Source: Flavobacterium sp. (GTDB taxonomy: Bacteria > Bacteroidota > Bacteroidia > Flavobacteriales > Flavobacteriaceae). From it: DNA of 52,512 bases. Below the pieces are notes generated by a model, which saw only the letters and a list, made by a program, of their open reading frames with translations, made no database searches and was not told the origin of the DNA. Where the stretch lies: positions 1 through 52,512 of the forward strand of contig JAEUTY010000005.1 in assembly GCA_016787805.1 (NCBI GenBank). The letters run 5' to 3'. Shown here one piece after another: positions 7,960 to 18,398 of the stretch (the first letter of the stretch is position 1; each line of letters begins with the position of its first letter). Both the position numbers and the translations under genes were made by a program.

Positions 7960-10900
7960 ATGAAAAAATTACTTCTTTTATTTATGTTGGCCTTTACCCT
8001 AAGTATTTCGGCCCAAACAATCAATCAACCCTCACAATTTAACACGGTTTGTGACGACAACAACGATGGTTTTGCGACTTTCTTGATGTTTGAAATTGGA
8101 GCAGAAATTTCGGGTAGTAGTGCCAATTTGGCGGTGACGCATCACTTAACCCAAGCCGATGCGGCTAATGGAGTCAATCCGTTGCCATCTACGTACACTA
8201 ACACGGTCAACCCGCAATTGATTTTTGCGCGCGTGGTTAATCTAACCAACAATCAGGTTCAAATTATTACGTACAATTTGACTGTAAATCCATTGCCAAT
8301 TGCTAATCCACAGAGTTTTACAGTTTGTGATAATGACAATAATGGAATTACATTAATTGATTTGAATTTGGCAGCAAACCAATTTTATCAAGGGCAAAAT
8401 TACACGGTGTTTTTTTATGAGACATTATCAGATGCTCAAATGGGAACAAGCATGATTAATCCGAATGTTCCTTATTTTAATATTACACCTTTTCAGCAGA
8501 CTTTGCATGTTAGGGTTACCGATTTGGCTACGGGATGTACGGCTATTACACAACTTTATTTAATTATTGTTAACTGCAATGGAGCAGGTCAACCAGTTGA
8601 TTTGTATGCTTGTTCTAACGGTACTTCCGCTTGTTTTGACTTGCATGCTAATGATCAGAATATTATTGGAAGCCTTGTGCCTAATGATTACGAAGTGACC
8701 TATTACACCGATTCAGCATTAACCAATCTTATTGCTAATTCAAGTAATTATTGTATTTCAGCTTCACCTCAAACAATTTATGCTAAATTAACCAAATTAG
8801 CTGATGGCACATTTCAGATTTTCACATTTAATCTTGTTATCAGTATTCCGCCGCCAGCACCAACACAAACTATTACTCAGTGTTTGGATTCAGGTTTTAC
8901 CTGTTGGGATTTAACTTCTGTAGTAGGTAGTATTGCCAATGGTCAAAATTGTGAGGTGTATTTTTATACTACACAACAAGATGCATTTTCTGGAACCAAT
9001 CCGATAACAACTCCAAATTGCTTTACCAGTGTTTTAGGAAGTCCTACACAACCTCCTTTATATTATAGTTTAAGTTGTTTCAACTTACCCGGTTGTACTT
9101 CTATCGGAATGGTTGAGTTAATTACAGTTGATTGTAGTGCAAGTGGTCAACCTGAAAGTTTAGTTGGATGTGTGGACGGAACTAACAATGTTTGTTTTGA
9201 TTTAACAGTAAATGATGATAATGTAATGGGAACTTTAAATCCAGCAAATCATACGGTTTCGTATCACTTATCTCAAGCCGATGCAACTAGTGGAGCTAAT
9301 CCAATTACTGCAAACCCGTATTGCATGCCTCAAGGTTTCCAAATGTTATTCTCTAGAATTCAAACCAATGCAGGTGATTTAGTTGCAATAAATTCATTTT
9401 CATTGAATGGATTTAACTTTGAACACAATTTGACGCCATTGCAAACTATGGTGCAGTGTGATGATAATAACGATCAAAACGTAGTATTTGACTTAACTAC
9501 TGCTCAGGCACAAATTAACACTACCAATACATTAACTTACTACGCATCTTCCACAGATGCTCAGAATGAACAAAATCCAATTACTACTCCAACGGCTTAT
9601 TCGGTTTCTGTTTTTCAACAGCAAGCAGCTGTATTCATCAGAGAATCAATAGTAGGAGCATGTGATATAATTTATACTCTTCCTTTACAAACGGTTAGCA
9701 ACTGTAATTTAGCAGCAGTTTGTATTCAGGCGAATTCATTATGTAATGCTTTGGGTGTTCCTTTTTCAAATTCAATTAACACTACTGTTAATGAACCAGG
9801 AGCTTATTATGGTTGTTTGAATACACATCCTAACCCCACTTGGTTTTATATGCCGATTAGTTCGCCAGGGCAAATTAATTTGACGATTTCGCAAACTAGT
9901 AATGCTGGTTTTCCAATTGATGTAGATTATATTGTTTACGGTCCTTTTACCTCGCCAACAGCACCTTGTTACAATCAGTTGACTCCCAATTATGTGGTTA
10001 GTTGCAGTTACTCAGCATCAGCCGTTGAATATCCAATGATTCCAAATACTATTGCTGGTCAATATTACCTTATTATGGTAACCAATTTCAGTAATCAACC
10101 AGGATTAATAACAATAACACAACAAGGAGGTAATCAAGGAATGATTGATTGTTCAGGTTTCCATTTGAATGCGTTTTTGGATTCCAATAATAATGGTTCT
10201 CAAGATAATGGAGAACCAAATTTCCCACTCGGACAGTTTCACTATGAAGTAAATAATAGCGGAACAGTTCATAATATAACAGCACCTTCTGGCAACTATA
10301 ATATTTATGATACCAATCCTGCCAACAGTTATGATATTAGTTATTCGATAAACCCAGCCTATACTTCAATGTATAATGTAACCACTTCTTCTTACAACGA
10401 TTTAAATGTGGTTATTGGAGCTGGAATGATAACCTATAATTTCCCAGTTACTGTTGTACAACCTTACAATGATTTGGCTGTAACTGTTGTTCCAATTAGT
10501 GCACCACGACCAGGATTTACGTACACCAACAGAATTGTGTATACTAATTTAGGAAATCAAAATATTGCAACAGGTACAGTTACCTTTACGAAAGATTCTG
10601 CCGTTAGTATTGTATCAATTTCACAGGCTGGAACTACAGCAAGTGCAACCGGATTCACCTATAATTTCTCTAATTTAAATCCGTTTGAAGTTAGAACAAT
10701 TGATGTAGTGATGCAAGTTCCGCCAGTACCAACAGTCAACGCGGGCGATTATTTAACCAGCGCGGCTACAATTACTCCTTTATCTGGCGATGTTGTTCTA
10801 GAAAACAATGTGTCATCTGTTTCTCAAATGGTGATAAATGCGTATGATCCAAACGACAAATCTGAAGCTCATGGAGATAAAATATTGCACTCTTCATTTT

Positions 10901-11529
10901 CAACAAATGATTATTTGTATTATACTATTCGTTTTGAAAATACAGGAAATGCAAGTGCAATTAATGTAAGAGTTGAAGATGTTTTAGATGCTCAATTGGA
11001 TGAATCTACAGTTCAAATGGTGAGTGCAAGTCATTCTTATGTATTAGATAGAGTCGGAAGTCATTTAATATGGAAATTTGATAATATCCAATTGCCTGTT
11101 TCAGTAGCCAATTCTTCTGTTGGAAAAGGTTATATTACATTCAAAGTAAAACCAAATGCCAATTTTGCTATTGGAGACATTATCCCGAATACAGCAGCCA
11201 TTTATTTTGATTTTAATCCAGCGATAGTGACGAATACTTTTACGACTGAATTCACTTCAACACTGGTGGTTGATCAATTCGGTGATAACACGTTTATGGT
11301 ATATCCTAATCCAGCTAGTTCAAATGTTACTATTGTATTACAAAGTAGTACTGAAAAAATAGAAAATATAACTATTGTTGATATTATGGGTAAAATAGTA
11401 GCAACTTCTTCCAATATCAATTCGAACCAATATCAATTGAATGTTGAAGCTTTTTCAAAAGGAATGTACATGATAGAAATTTCAACTAATGAAGGTTCAA
11501 AAGCCACAAAAAAATTAGTTATAAAATAA
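7960..11529 (+). CDS. Large T9SS-secreted surface protein with DUF7619-type domain
   Basis: This 1189-residue protein has a signal peptide (MKKLLLLFMLAFTLSISAQ). An N-terminal array of Cys-containing repeats follows (about 20-620; recurring CDDNNDG and YHLSQADAxxGxNP motifs). A Cys-rich domain at about 620-770 includes NPTWFYMPISSPGQ and VDYIVYGPF. A SdrD-like segment (AFLDSNNNGSQDNGEPNFP) and a DUF11-like segment come next, then a DUF7619-type domain (about 965-1110; YDPNDKSEAHG, YYTIRFENTGNASA). It ends with a Por-type sorting tail (VYPNPASSNVTI ... KATKKLVIK). It is expected to be exported by T9SS and displayed on or released from the outer membrane, perhaps as an adhesin. It heads three tandem genes with related C-terminal halves. 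A terminator separates it from the next gene. Confidence 0.88.
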   Translation: MKKLLLLFMLAFTLSISAQTINQPSQFNTVCDDNNDGFATFLMFEIGAEISGSSANLAVTHHLTQADAANGVNPLPSTYTNTVNPQLIFARVVNLTNNQVQIITYNLTVNPLPIANPQSFTVCDNDNNGITLIDLNLAANQFYQGQNYTVFFYETLSDAQMGTSMINPNVPYFNITPFQQTLHVRVTDLATGCTAITQLYLIIVNCNGAGQPVDLYACSNGTSACFDLHANDQNIIGSLVPNDYEVTYYTDSALTNLIANSSNYCISASPQTIYAKLTKLADGTFQIFTFNLVISIPPPAPTQTITQCLDSGFTCWDLTSVVGSIANGQNCEVYFYTTQQDAFSGTNPITTPNCFTSVLGSPTQPPLYYSLSCFNLPGCTSIGMVELITVDCSASGQPESLVGCVDGTNNVCFDLTVNDDNVMGTLNPANHTVSYHLSQADATSGANPITANPYCMPQGFQMLFSRIQTNAGDLVAINSFSLNGFNFEHNLTPLQTMVQCDDNNDQNVVFDLTTAQAQINTTNTLTYYASSTDAQNEQNPITTPTAYSVSVFQQQAAVFIRESIVGACDIIYTLPLQTVSNCNLAAVCIQANSLCNALGVPFSNSINTTVNEPGAYYGCLNTHPNPTWFYMPISSPGQINLTISQTSNAGFPIDVDYIVYGPFTSPTAPCYNQLTPNYVVSCSYSASAVEYPMIPNTIAGQYYLIMVTNFSNQPGLITITQQGGNQGMIDCSGFHLNAFLDSNNNGSQDNGEPNFPLGQFHYEVNNSGTVHNITAPSGNYNIYDTNPANSYDISYSINPAYTSMYNVTTSSYNDLNVVIGAGMITYNFPVTVVQPYNDLAVTVVPISAPRPGFTYTNRIVYTNLGNQNIATGTVTFTKDSAVSIVSISQAGTTASATGFTYNFSNLNPFEVRTIDVVMQVPPVPTVNAGDYLTSAATITPLSGDVVLENNVSSVSQMVINAYDPNDKSEAHGDKILHSSFSTNDYLYYTIRFENTGNASAINVRVEDVLDAQLDESTVQMVSASHSYVLDRVGSHLIWKFDNIQLPVSVANSSVGKGYITFKVKPNANFAIGDIIPNTAAIYFDFNPAIVTNTFTTEFTSTLVVDQFGDNTFMVYPNPASSNVTIVLQSSTEKIENITIVDIMGKIVATSSNINSNQYQLNVEAFSKGMYMIEISTNEGSKATKKLVIK

Positions 11530-11547
11530 TTTATTTTAACCCAACAC

Positions 11548-11579
11548 AAGGCTGAACTTAAACCGTTCAGCCTTTTTTT
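11548..11579 (+). terminator. Intrinsic terminator after the first surface-protein gene
   Basis: AAGGCTGAAC pairs with GTTCAGCCTT and is followed by a T run. It lies in the 62-base gap before the next gene, so the next gene may have its own promoter or depend on read-through. Confidence 0.8.
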
Positions 11580-11591
11580 AACTACTTAATT

Positions 11592-14500
11592 ATGACAAAA
11601 AAATTACTCTTTTTATCATTAGTATTGTTTTTAATACCATTTATGTCTGGCTATACTCAAGTCGTTTGTGGAGACACTTTTACCGACCCCGGAGGAGCAA
11701 ATGCAAATTACGCCAACAATATAACAGCTAATAATGGCGGTACCACTACGATTTGTCCTAACAATACTAACGATTTAATTACAGTTACTTTTACTTCTTT
11801 CAATACTGAAAATTGTTGTGATCACTTAAGTATTTATGCTGGTAGTAGTTCAGCAGCGCCTTTAATTGGGACGTTCCAAGGGACTGTTTCGCCTGGTACT
11901 ATTACATCAACAGCACCTGGACAATGTTTGACATTTGTGTTTACTTCAGATGGAAGTGTTACCGCTGCAGGATGGGTTGCCAATGTGACTTGTGCACCAG
12001 CACCAACTTGTCCAACACCTACAGCGTTGGTAACTTCTGCTGTTACTGCAACTAATGCTACTTTGGCTTGGACAAATAATAGTACAGCAAACACTTTTCA
12101 TGTTTTAGCTTTACCTTGTGGTTCGCCTACACCAACGGCCAGTTCAACAGGATGGATATCAACAACAATTAATCCGTATACTTTAACAACATTAACCCCT
12201 GACACCTGCTATACATTATATGTCAGAGCTGAATGTTCGGTTACTGATTTGAGCGACTGGTCTCAAGGTGTAACAATTACAACACCACCAGTTCCACCAG
12301 TTTGCGGAGGAATATTTACTGACCCTGGAGGAGCTAATGCAAATTATGCTAATGGTACAGATTATACAGTAACAATTTGTCCAGATGCACCAGGAGATAT
12401 AGTAACTGTAACCTTTACTCAGTTCAGTACAGAAGCAACTTGGGATGGCTTGTATGTTTATGCTGGAAATTCTACTTCTGCTCCACAAATTTCAAGTAAT
12501 AATCCTGCGGGGAACGTTCCTGGAGGAATACCTGGTTCTTTTTGGGGAACGACTATTCCTGGGCCTTTTGAATCGCCTGCTCCAGGAAGTTGCTTAACTT
12601 TCCGCTTTCGAAGCGACAATTCGGTTAATGCTGCAGGTTGGGTAGCAAATGTTACTTGTGAAACAGCAGCAACTTGCCCAAAGCCAACATTAGTTGTCAC
12701 TTCTAATGTAACTTCTTCTAATGCTACTGTCGCATGGACCAATAACAGTACAGCCACGAATTTTCACGTTTTAGCATTACCGTGTGGTTCACCAGCACCA
12801 ACAGCTACTACAACAGGTTGGATTAGTACAACAAGTAACCCTTACACTTTTACATCACTAAGTCCTAATACGTGTTATACATTTTATGTCAGAGCTGAAT
12901 GTTCAGTTTCAGATAGCAGTAATTGGTCTCTTGGAGTAAACGCAACCACTCAGTTTGCACCACCCGTTTGTGGGGGGACATTTACAGATCCGGGCGGTCC
13001 TACTGCTAATTATGCCAATAGTACAGATTACACAGTTAGTATTTGTCCAACAAATGCAACCGACATAGTGACGGTTACTTTTACAGAGTTTAATACTGAA
13101 GCGAATTGGGACGGTTTGTACGTTTACGACGGAAATTCCATTTCAGCACAGCAAATTTCAAGTACTAATCCTGCTGGAAATGTACCCGGAGGATTACCAG
13201 GGTCATTCTGGGGAACAACTATTCCTGGACCTTTTGAATCTTCTGCTCCAGGAGGATGTTTAACTTTCCGTTTCCGAAGCGATAATGCAGTTAATGCTCC
13301 GGGTTGGGTAGCTAATGTAGATTGTGCACCCGCGCCAACTTGTCCAAAACCCAATAGTTTAATTGCATTAACTGTTGGAACCAATCAAGTTAATTTAGGA
13401 TGGAATAGCAATAGCACTGCTACAACATGGAATGTCTTGGCTTTACCATGTGGTTCACCAGCTCCAACAGCCACTGCAACTGGATGGCAAACCGCTACAA
13501 CCAATCCTTTTACTTATTCTGGATTAAACTCTGATACTTGTTATACGTTTTATGTTAGAGGAATATGTACGGATACAGATAGTAGTAATTGGTCGCAAGG
13601 ACTGAGTTTAAATACACAAATCCTACCACCCGTTTGTGGAGGAACTTTTTCAGATACAGGTGGTACAACAGCTAATTATCCCAACAATGCAGATCAAGCT
13701 GTTACAATTTGCCCTACCAATCCGGGCGACTTAGTTACAGTTACTTTTACTCAATTTGATATTCAAGCCTCTGCAGATGGCCTTTATGTATATGATGGAA
13801 ATTCAATCAACGCTCCACAACTAGCTAGCACTAATGGTTCAGGAACAGTTCCTGGTGGATTGCCAGGCGCTTATTGGGGAACCACAATTCCGGGACCATT
13901 TACATCATCTAGTGTAGATGGTTGTTTAACTTTCCGATTCAGAAGCGGAACAACTACTAATGCAGCTGGTTGGTTAGCAAATGTAACTTGTGCTCCAGGT
14001 CCTGATAGGATTTTATTGAATGCTTTTGTTGACACTAATACCAATGGTGTTAAAGATCCAAATGAAAATTATTTTCCTTATGGGTCTTATGTTGTTCAAC
14101 AAAACAATAGTGGAGTTGATAGTTTTATCAATGCAGTCACAGGATATTATGCAATTTTGGATTCAAACCCAAATAATATTTACGATGTTAGTTTTCAAAT
14201 CAATCCTGAGTATGCTGCTTATTTTTCAACAGCATCAACAGTTGTACAAGACTTAACAATTCCATTAGGAAGTGGAACACAAGTAATTAATTTCCCTATT
14301 ACAAATACACAAGCCTATAGTGATGTTGCAGTTTCAATTGTTCCGGTTGGTCAACCAAGACCAAATCAAACTTACCTTAATATGGTAACTTACACCAATG
14401 TAGGAACAGCTCCAGCTTCAGGAACATTGACTTTTACGAGAGACACAAACGTTACTATTACTTACATTGGCCAACCTGGAGCCGTTAATACGCCAACTGG

Positions 14501-15374
14501 ATTTACGTATGATTACACCAATTTATTGCCGTTTCAAACCCGAACCATTATGGTGACCATGAGTGTTCCTAATTTGCCAACGGTTGCTATTGGTGATTTA
14601 TTAACTAATAGTGCTTCCATAACTTCTTCCAACGATGTGAACGCTAATAATAATACAAATTCATTAACACAGACAGTGGTTGCAGCCTATGATCCTAATG
14701 ACAAATTAGAATCGCATGGACCAAGTATTTTACATCAAAGTTTTACAACTGAAGATTATTTGTTTTACACTATTCGTTTCGAAAACACAGGTACTTCAGA
14801 AGCTAGAAGCGTATATATTTCAGATGAATTAAGTCCATTATTAGATCAAACTACAGTGCGAATGGTTGCCTCGAGTCATGATTATGTATTGACTCGAACC
14901 AGTAATAATCTAGCATGGGCTTTTGAGAATATTAATTTGCCAGTTTCAATCCCAGACACAAGTGTTGGTAAAGGATTTATAACATTCAAAGTAAAACCAT
15001 TGCCAGGTTATAATGTTGGAGATATAATTTATAATACGGCACAAATAGTTTTTGAAGTTAATCCACCAATCATAACCAATTTGTTTGCTACTGAATTTGT
15101 AGATGTTTTGGCTAATAATCAGTTTTCTGACGCTAGCTTTGCGATTTATCCTAACCCTGCGAATAATTTAGTTAACATACAACTTTCATCAGATTTTGGA
15201 GCCATAAAAAACATTGAGATTGTAGATGTTTTAGGTAAAAAAGTGCTTTCACAAAAAGGCAATAATAGACAACAACAATCACTCGATGTTTCTTCATTGC
15301 AAACTGGAGTTTATTTCATTGAAATCATGACCAAATCAGACCAAGTCTCTAGAAATAAGCTTATTATTAGATAA
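11592..15374 (+). CDS. T9SS-secreted protein with alternating CUB-like and FN3-like domains
   Basis: This 1260-residue protein has a signal peptide (about 1-22), then four CUB-like modules starting near residues 24, 236, 458 and 680 (CGGxFTDPGGxxANY ... CLTFRFRSD ... GWVANVTC). Three FN3-like modules lie between them (about 138, 355 and 575; NTCYTFYVRAECS). A SdrD-like segment (about 806), a DUF11-like segment, a DUF7619-type domain (about 1030-1165; YDPNDKLESHG) and a Por-type tail (IYPNPANNLVNI ... NKLIIR) complete it. The CUB/FN3 units are close to one another in sequence, as expected for internal duplication. CUB and FN3 modules usually bind glycans or proteins, so adhesion or capture at the cell surface is a fair guess. 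Its C-terminal half matches the genes on both sides. It is followed 15 bases later by the next gene, probably cotranscribed. Confidence 0.88.
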   Translation: MTKKLLFLSLVLFLIPFMSGYTQVVCGDTFTDPGGANANYANNITANNGGTTTICPNNTNDLITVTFTSFNTENCCDHLSIYAGSSSAAPLIGTFQGTVSPGTITSTAPGQCLTFVFTSDGSVTAAGWVANVTCAPAPTCPTPTALVTSAVTATNATLAWTNNSTANTFHVLALPCGSPTPTASSTGWISTTINPYTLTTLTPDTCYTLYVRAECSVTDLSDWSQGVTITTPPVPPVCGGIFTDPGGANANYANGTDYTVTICPDAPGDIVTVTFTQFSTEATWDGLYVYAGNSTSAPQISSNNPAGNVPGGIPGSFWGTTIPGPFESPAPGSCLTFRFRSDNSVNAAGWVANVTCETAATCPKPTLVVTSNVTSSNATVAWTNNSTATNFHVLALPCGSPAPTATTTGWISTTSNPYTFTSLSPNTCYTFYVRAECSVSDSSNWSLGVNATTQFAPPVCGGTFTDPGGPTANYANSTDYTVSICPTNATDIVTVTFTEFNTEANWDGLYVYDGNSISAQQISSTNPAGNVPGGLPGSFWGTTIPGPFESSAPGGCLTFRFRSDNAVNAPGWVANVDCAPAPTCPKPNSLIALTVGTNQVNLGWNSNSTATTWNVLALPCGSPAPTATATGWQTATTNPFTYSGLNSDTCYTFYVRGICTDTDSSNWSQGLSLNTQILPPVCGGTFSDTGGTTANYPNNADQAVTICPTNPGDLVTVTFTQFDIQASADGLYVYDGNSINAPQLASTNGSGTVPGGLPGAYWGTTIPGPFTSSSVDGCLTFRFRSGTTTNAAGWLANVTCAPGPDRILLNAFVDTNTNGVKDPNENYFPYGSYVVQQNNSGVDSFINAVTGYYAILDSNPNNIYDVSFQINPEYAAYFSTASTVVQDLTIPLGSGTQVINFPITNTQAYSDVAVSIVPVGQPRPNQTYLNMVTYTNVGTAPASGTLTFTRDTNVTITYIGQPGAVNTPTGFTYDYTNLLPFQTRTIMVTMSVPNLPTVAIGDLLTNSASITSSNDVNANNNTNSLTQTVVAAYDPNDKLESHGPSILHQSFTTEDYLFYTIRFENTGTSEARSVYISDELSPLLDQTTVRMVASSHDYVLTRTSNNLAWAFENINLPVSIPDTSVGKGFITFKVKPLPGYNVGDIIYNTAQIVFEVNPPIITNLFATEFVDVLANNQFSDASFAIYPNPANNLVNIQLSSDFGAIKNIEIVDVLGKKVLSQKGNNRQQQSLDVSSLQTGVYFIEIMTKSDQVSRNKLIIR

Positions 15375-15389
15375 TTTTAATATTACTCC

Positions 15390-17837
15390 ATGAAAAAAAT
15401 AGTTCTTTTAGCGGTACTGGTATTTACACATTTTTTTGGTTATTCACAGAGTTTTACCTCACCAATTGTATCCAATAAAGTGTGTACTGATACTAATAGT
15501 CAGTACCAACTTTTTAATTTCAACACAATAACTGCAGAGATTTTTTCCGCGGTTAATCCGACTAATTATAGCATTAGCTATCACTTATCTCAGCCTAGTG
15601 CTCAAGCAAATGTTAGTCCATTACCTACTAATTATACCAATATAACCAATCCACAAACCGTATATGCTAGAATTAGAAATTTAAACACAAATTATGTACA
15701 AATTCTTCCAGTTGTTTTAACAGTTTCTTCGGTGAAAGACCCTGTTTACTTGACAGTAATGACGCAATGTGATGATGATAATGATGGACAAGTTGTTTTT
15801 GATTTAACTGCACCGTTTTCTTTGATAAACACATCAAATCCGATTGCTATTTATTCTAATTTAAATGATGCAAAATCAGGAACAAACCCTATTAGTTCTA
15901 ATCTTAATGCCTATAGTATGAGTTCACAAAACTCTAGTATTGTTTATTATTATCGGGAAAATTTAGTAGGAGAATGTGACAATCTATATGAAGTTAATAT
16001 TAATCGGATTAATTGTAGTTTGCTTTACGACTGTTCATCGGCTACTTCATTATGTAATTCGTACGGTATACCATTTCCAAATTTGACAGGAGGGTTTTCT
16101 GGGAATAATTTAGGTTGTCTAGGGTCAGTGCCCAATCCGAAATGGTTTTATCTACCAATTCAAGCACCAGGAAACATTAGTATGACTATTTCTCAATTTG
16201 GAAATTCAGGTAATCAATTAGATGTTGATTATATACTTTTTGGTCCTTTCACAGACCCTGTTACCCCTTGTGCAAATCCGAACGATCTTCTAGATCATTA
16301 CTTTTCGTGTAGCTTTTCAGCTCAAACGGTAGAAACTTTTACGATTCCCAACGCATTAGAAGGGGAGTTTTACTTGTTAATTGTTACTAATTACAGTGGA
16401 ATTGCAGGTTCAATTACTATAACTGATACGAGTAATTCACAAGGCGGCTTAAATTGTGCAGGGATTAGAATGAACGCATTTCTTGATCTGAACAATAATG
16501 GTAGCCAACAAATGGGTGAATCAAATTTTCAGCTGGGAAGTTTTGAATATTTAGAGAATAATAACGGAATAAGTAATGAAGTAAGTTCGTCGTCTGGTTT
16601 TTGTAATGTTTACAACCAAAATTCAACCACAACTTATGATTTAAGTTACCATGTTAATCCCGAATACCAGTCTTTGTATACAGTAACAATTCCATCGTAC
16701 AACAACATTGTTGTTCCTGCAGGCGGTAGTACACAAACCTTTAATTTCCCTATTGTAGCCAACCAAGTCTATAATGACTTATCCGTTGTAATTGTTCCAC
16801 TCAATTCTCCAAGACCAGGATTGTTATGGGGAAACAAAATTATTTTCACAAATAAAGGAAATCAATCGGTTTCCAATGGCTTAGTTACTTTTGTCAAAGA
16901 TAGTAATGTTACATTGGTCAATCCACCTTCAAACATTGTAACCAACGCAAATGGATTTACGTGCGATTTTACAAATTTAAGTCCTTTTGAAAGTCGTGAA
17001 ATTTTAGTTTATTTTCAGGTACCAACATTGCCCACTATTCTAGAAGGGCAGTTATTAACCAATTCAGTAACTATTACTCCAATTGGTGATGCGGTTGCTG
17101 AAAATAATTCAAATTCATTAAGTGAGGAAGTAGTAACAGGCTTTGATCCTAATAATAAAATTGAGTCTCACGGTGGAAGAATTGTTCATAGTGATTTTAC
17201 ATCTAATGATTTCTTATATTATACCTTGCATTTTGAAAATTTAATAGGACCAAATACTAATATAATCAACATCAGGATAACAGATAATTTAGATTTTGGT
17301 TTAGACGAAAATAGTTTTGAGATGGTAAGTTCAAGTCATTTTTACACTTTAAGAAGAGTTGGAAATGAAATTACTTGGACGTTTAATGCTATCGACTTAC
17401 CTTTTTCTGTTGTAAATAGCACAATTGGAAAAGGATATCTTATTTTCAAAATTAAGCCTAAACCAGGTTATGCTGTTGGCGATAATATTCCGAATAATGC
17501 TATCATGCATTTTGATTTTAATGATCCAATTACCACCAATACTTACAATACTTTTTTTGTAGAATCACTCTTGTCAAATAGTCAGTTTTCAAGTCATAGT
17601 TTTGTGATTTACCCAAACCCATCAGAAGATATTTTGAATATTCAACTCACTCAAAATGCTGAGAAAATTGCTCAGGTTAAAATTAGCGACATTATTGGTA
17701 AAGAAATGCTCTTGCTGAACGGAACTAATTCGAACCATCAAACACTCGATGTTTCGATACTGCAAGCTGGTGTTTACTTTGTTGAAATTACAACCGATTC
17801 CAATGCCAAAGCAACTAAAAAACTCATTATCAAATAG
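15390..17837 (+). CDS. T9SS-secreted surface protein, short paralogue
   Basis: This 815-residue protein has a signal peptide (MKKIVLLAVLVFTHFFGYSQ) and an N-terminal part with the YHLSQPSAQ and CDDDNDGQVVFDLTAPF motifs. The Cys-rich domain WFYLPIQAPGNISMTISQF with VDYILFGPF is near 250-290. A SdrD-like segment (AFLDLNNNGSQQMGESNF), a DUF11-like segment, a DUF7619-type domain (FDPNNKIESHG, about 590-725) and a Por-type tail (IYPNPSEDILNI ... KATKKLIIK) follow. It is a shortened relative of the protein at 7960-11529, lacking several N-terminal repeats. It starts 15 bases after the CUB/FN3 gene stops, so the two probably form an operon that ends at the terminator at 17847. Export by T9SS is expected; the ligand is unknown. 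Confidence 0.87.
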   Translation: MKKIVLLAVLVFTHFFGYSQSFTSPIVSNKVCTDTNSQYQLFNFNTITAEIFSAVNPTNYSISYHLSQPSAQANVSPLPTNYTNITNPQTVYARIRNLNTNYVQILPVVLTVSSVKDPVYLTVMTQCDDDNDGQVVFDLTAPFSLINTSNPIAIYSNLNDAKSGTNPISSNLNAYSMSSQNSSIVYYYRENLVGECDNLYEVNINRINCSLLYDCSSATSLCNSYGIPFPNLTGGFSGNNLGCLGSVPNPKWFYLPIQAPGNISMTISQFGNSGNQLDVDYILFGPFTDPVTPCANPNDLLDHYFSCSFSAQTVETFTIPNALEGEFYLLIVTNYSGIAGSITITDTSNSQGGLNCAGIRMNAFLDLNNNGSQQMGESNFQLGSFEYLENNNGISNEVSSSSGFCNVYNQNSTTTYDLSYHVNPEYQSLYTVTIPSYNNIVVPAGGSTQTFNFPIVANQVYNDLSVVIVPLNSPRPGLLWGNKIIFTNKGNQSVSNGLVTFVKDSNVTLVNPPSNIVTNANGFTCDFTNLSPFESREILVYFQVPTLPTILEGQLLTNSVTITPIGDAVAENNSNSLSEEVVTGFDPNNKIESHGGRIVHSDFTSNDFLYYTLHFENLIGPNTNIINIRITDNLDFGLDENSFEMVSSSHFYTLRRVGNEITWTFNAIDLPFSVVNSTIGKGYLIFKIKPKPGYAVGDNIPNNAIMHFDFNDPITTNTYNTFFVESLLSNSQFSSHSFVIYPNPSEDILNIQLTQNAEKIAQVKISDIIGKEMLLLNGTNSNHQTLDVSILQAGVYFVEITTDSNAKATKKLIIK

Positions 17838-17846
17838 TATCCAACA

Positions 17847-17877
17847 AAAAGGCGTTCCAATTTAGAACGCCTTTTTT
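17847..17877. terminator. Bidirectional terminator between convergent genes
   Basis: AAAAGGCGTTC pairs with GAACGCCTTTT, with A and T runs on both sides, so it can serve the surface-protein operon on the plus strand and the DUF456 gene (stop at 17879) on the minus strand. Confidence 0.75.
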
Positions 17878-17878
17878 A

Positions 17879-18367
17879 TTAAATGAAGTTTGTAAAAGCC
17901 AAATAAAGAAACAAAATCAAAAACGACAAACACACCATAAACTTCATAAAAGTCGAAACTAAAAAGCCTATAAACGATCCAATAGCAGCCTTCAAAGCAC
18001 CATTTTTGTCGTTCGAATTATTGATTAATTCACCAACAAAAGCTCCTATAAACGGACCAATTATAAAACCAAAAGGAGGAATAAACAATCCTACTACCAA
18101 GCCAATGTTGGTTCCCCAAACGCCGTATTTCGTTCCGCCAAATCGCTTGGTTCCTTTGGCGGGAATAACGTAATCTAAAATACTAATCACTATGGTAATG
18201 ACCAACGTAAAGCCCAAAACCCAATAGTTGTTTTCTACTTTGTTCGTTAGGTAAATCAACAACAATCCAACCCAACTCAAAATTGGACCCGGAAGCACCG
18301 GTAAAAAACTGCCCAAAAGTCCAACCACACAACAAATCAACCCGATTATCACCAATACAATATCCAT
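17879..18367 (-). CDS. DUF456 membrane protein
   Basis: The frame extends upstream to 18505, but the ATG at 18367 (MDIVLVIIGLICC) gives the typical family N-terminus and keeps the gene clear of the divergent gene starting at 18399. The 162-residue protein has several hydrophobic Gly-rich segments, including GSFLPVLPGPILSW, FIPPFGFIIGPFIGAFVGE and a C-terminal pair. Positions such as PGP and the Gly-zipper-like GPFIGAFVGEL are characteristic of the DUF456 inner-membrane family, whose function is not established. The 31-base gap to the divergent gene must hold both sets of signals. Confidence 0.85.
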   Translation of the reverse strand: MDIVLVIIGLICCVVGLLGSFLPVLPGPILSWVGLLLIYLTNKVENNYWVLGFTLVITIVISILDYVIPAKGTKRFGGTKYGVWGTNIGLVVGLFIPPFGFIIGPFIGAFVGELINNSNDKNGALKAAIGSFIGFLVSTFMKFMVCLSFLILFLYLAFTNFI

Positions 18368-18398
18368 ATCTAAAAAAATTACTATTTTTGAAACGAAT

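Noticed and set aside
11834-13384. Minus-strand open frames opposite the CUB/FN3 units
   Set aside because: Same positions recur in each duplicated unit, as expected for shadows of the coding strand.
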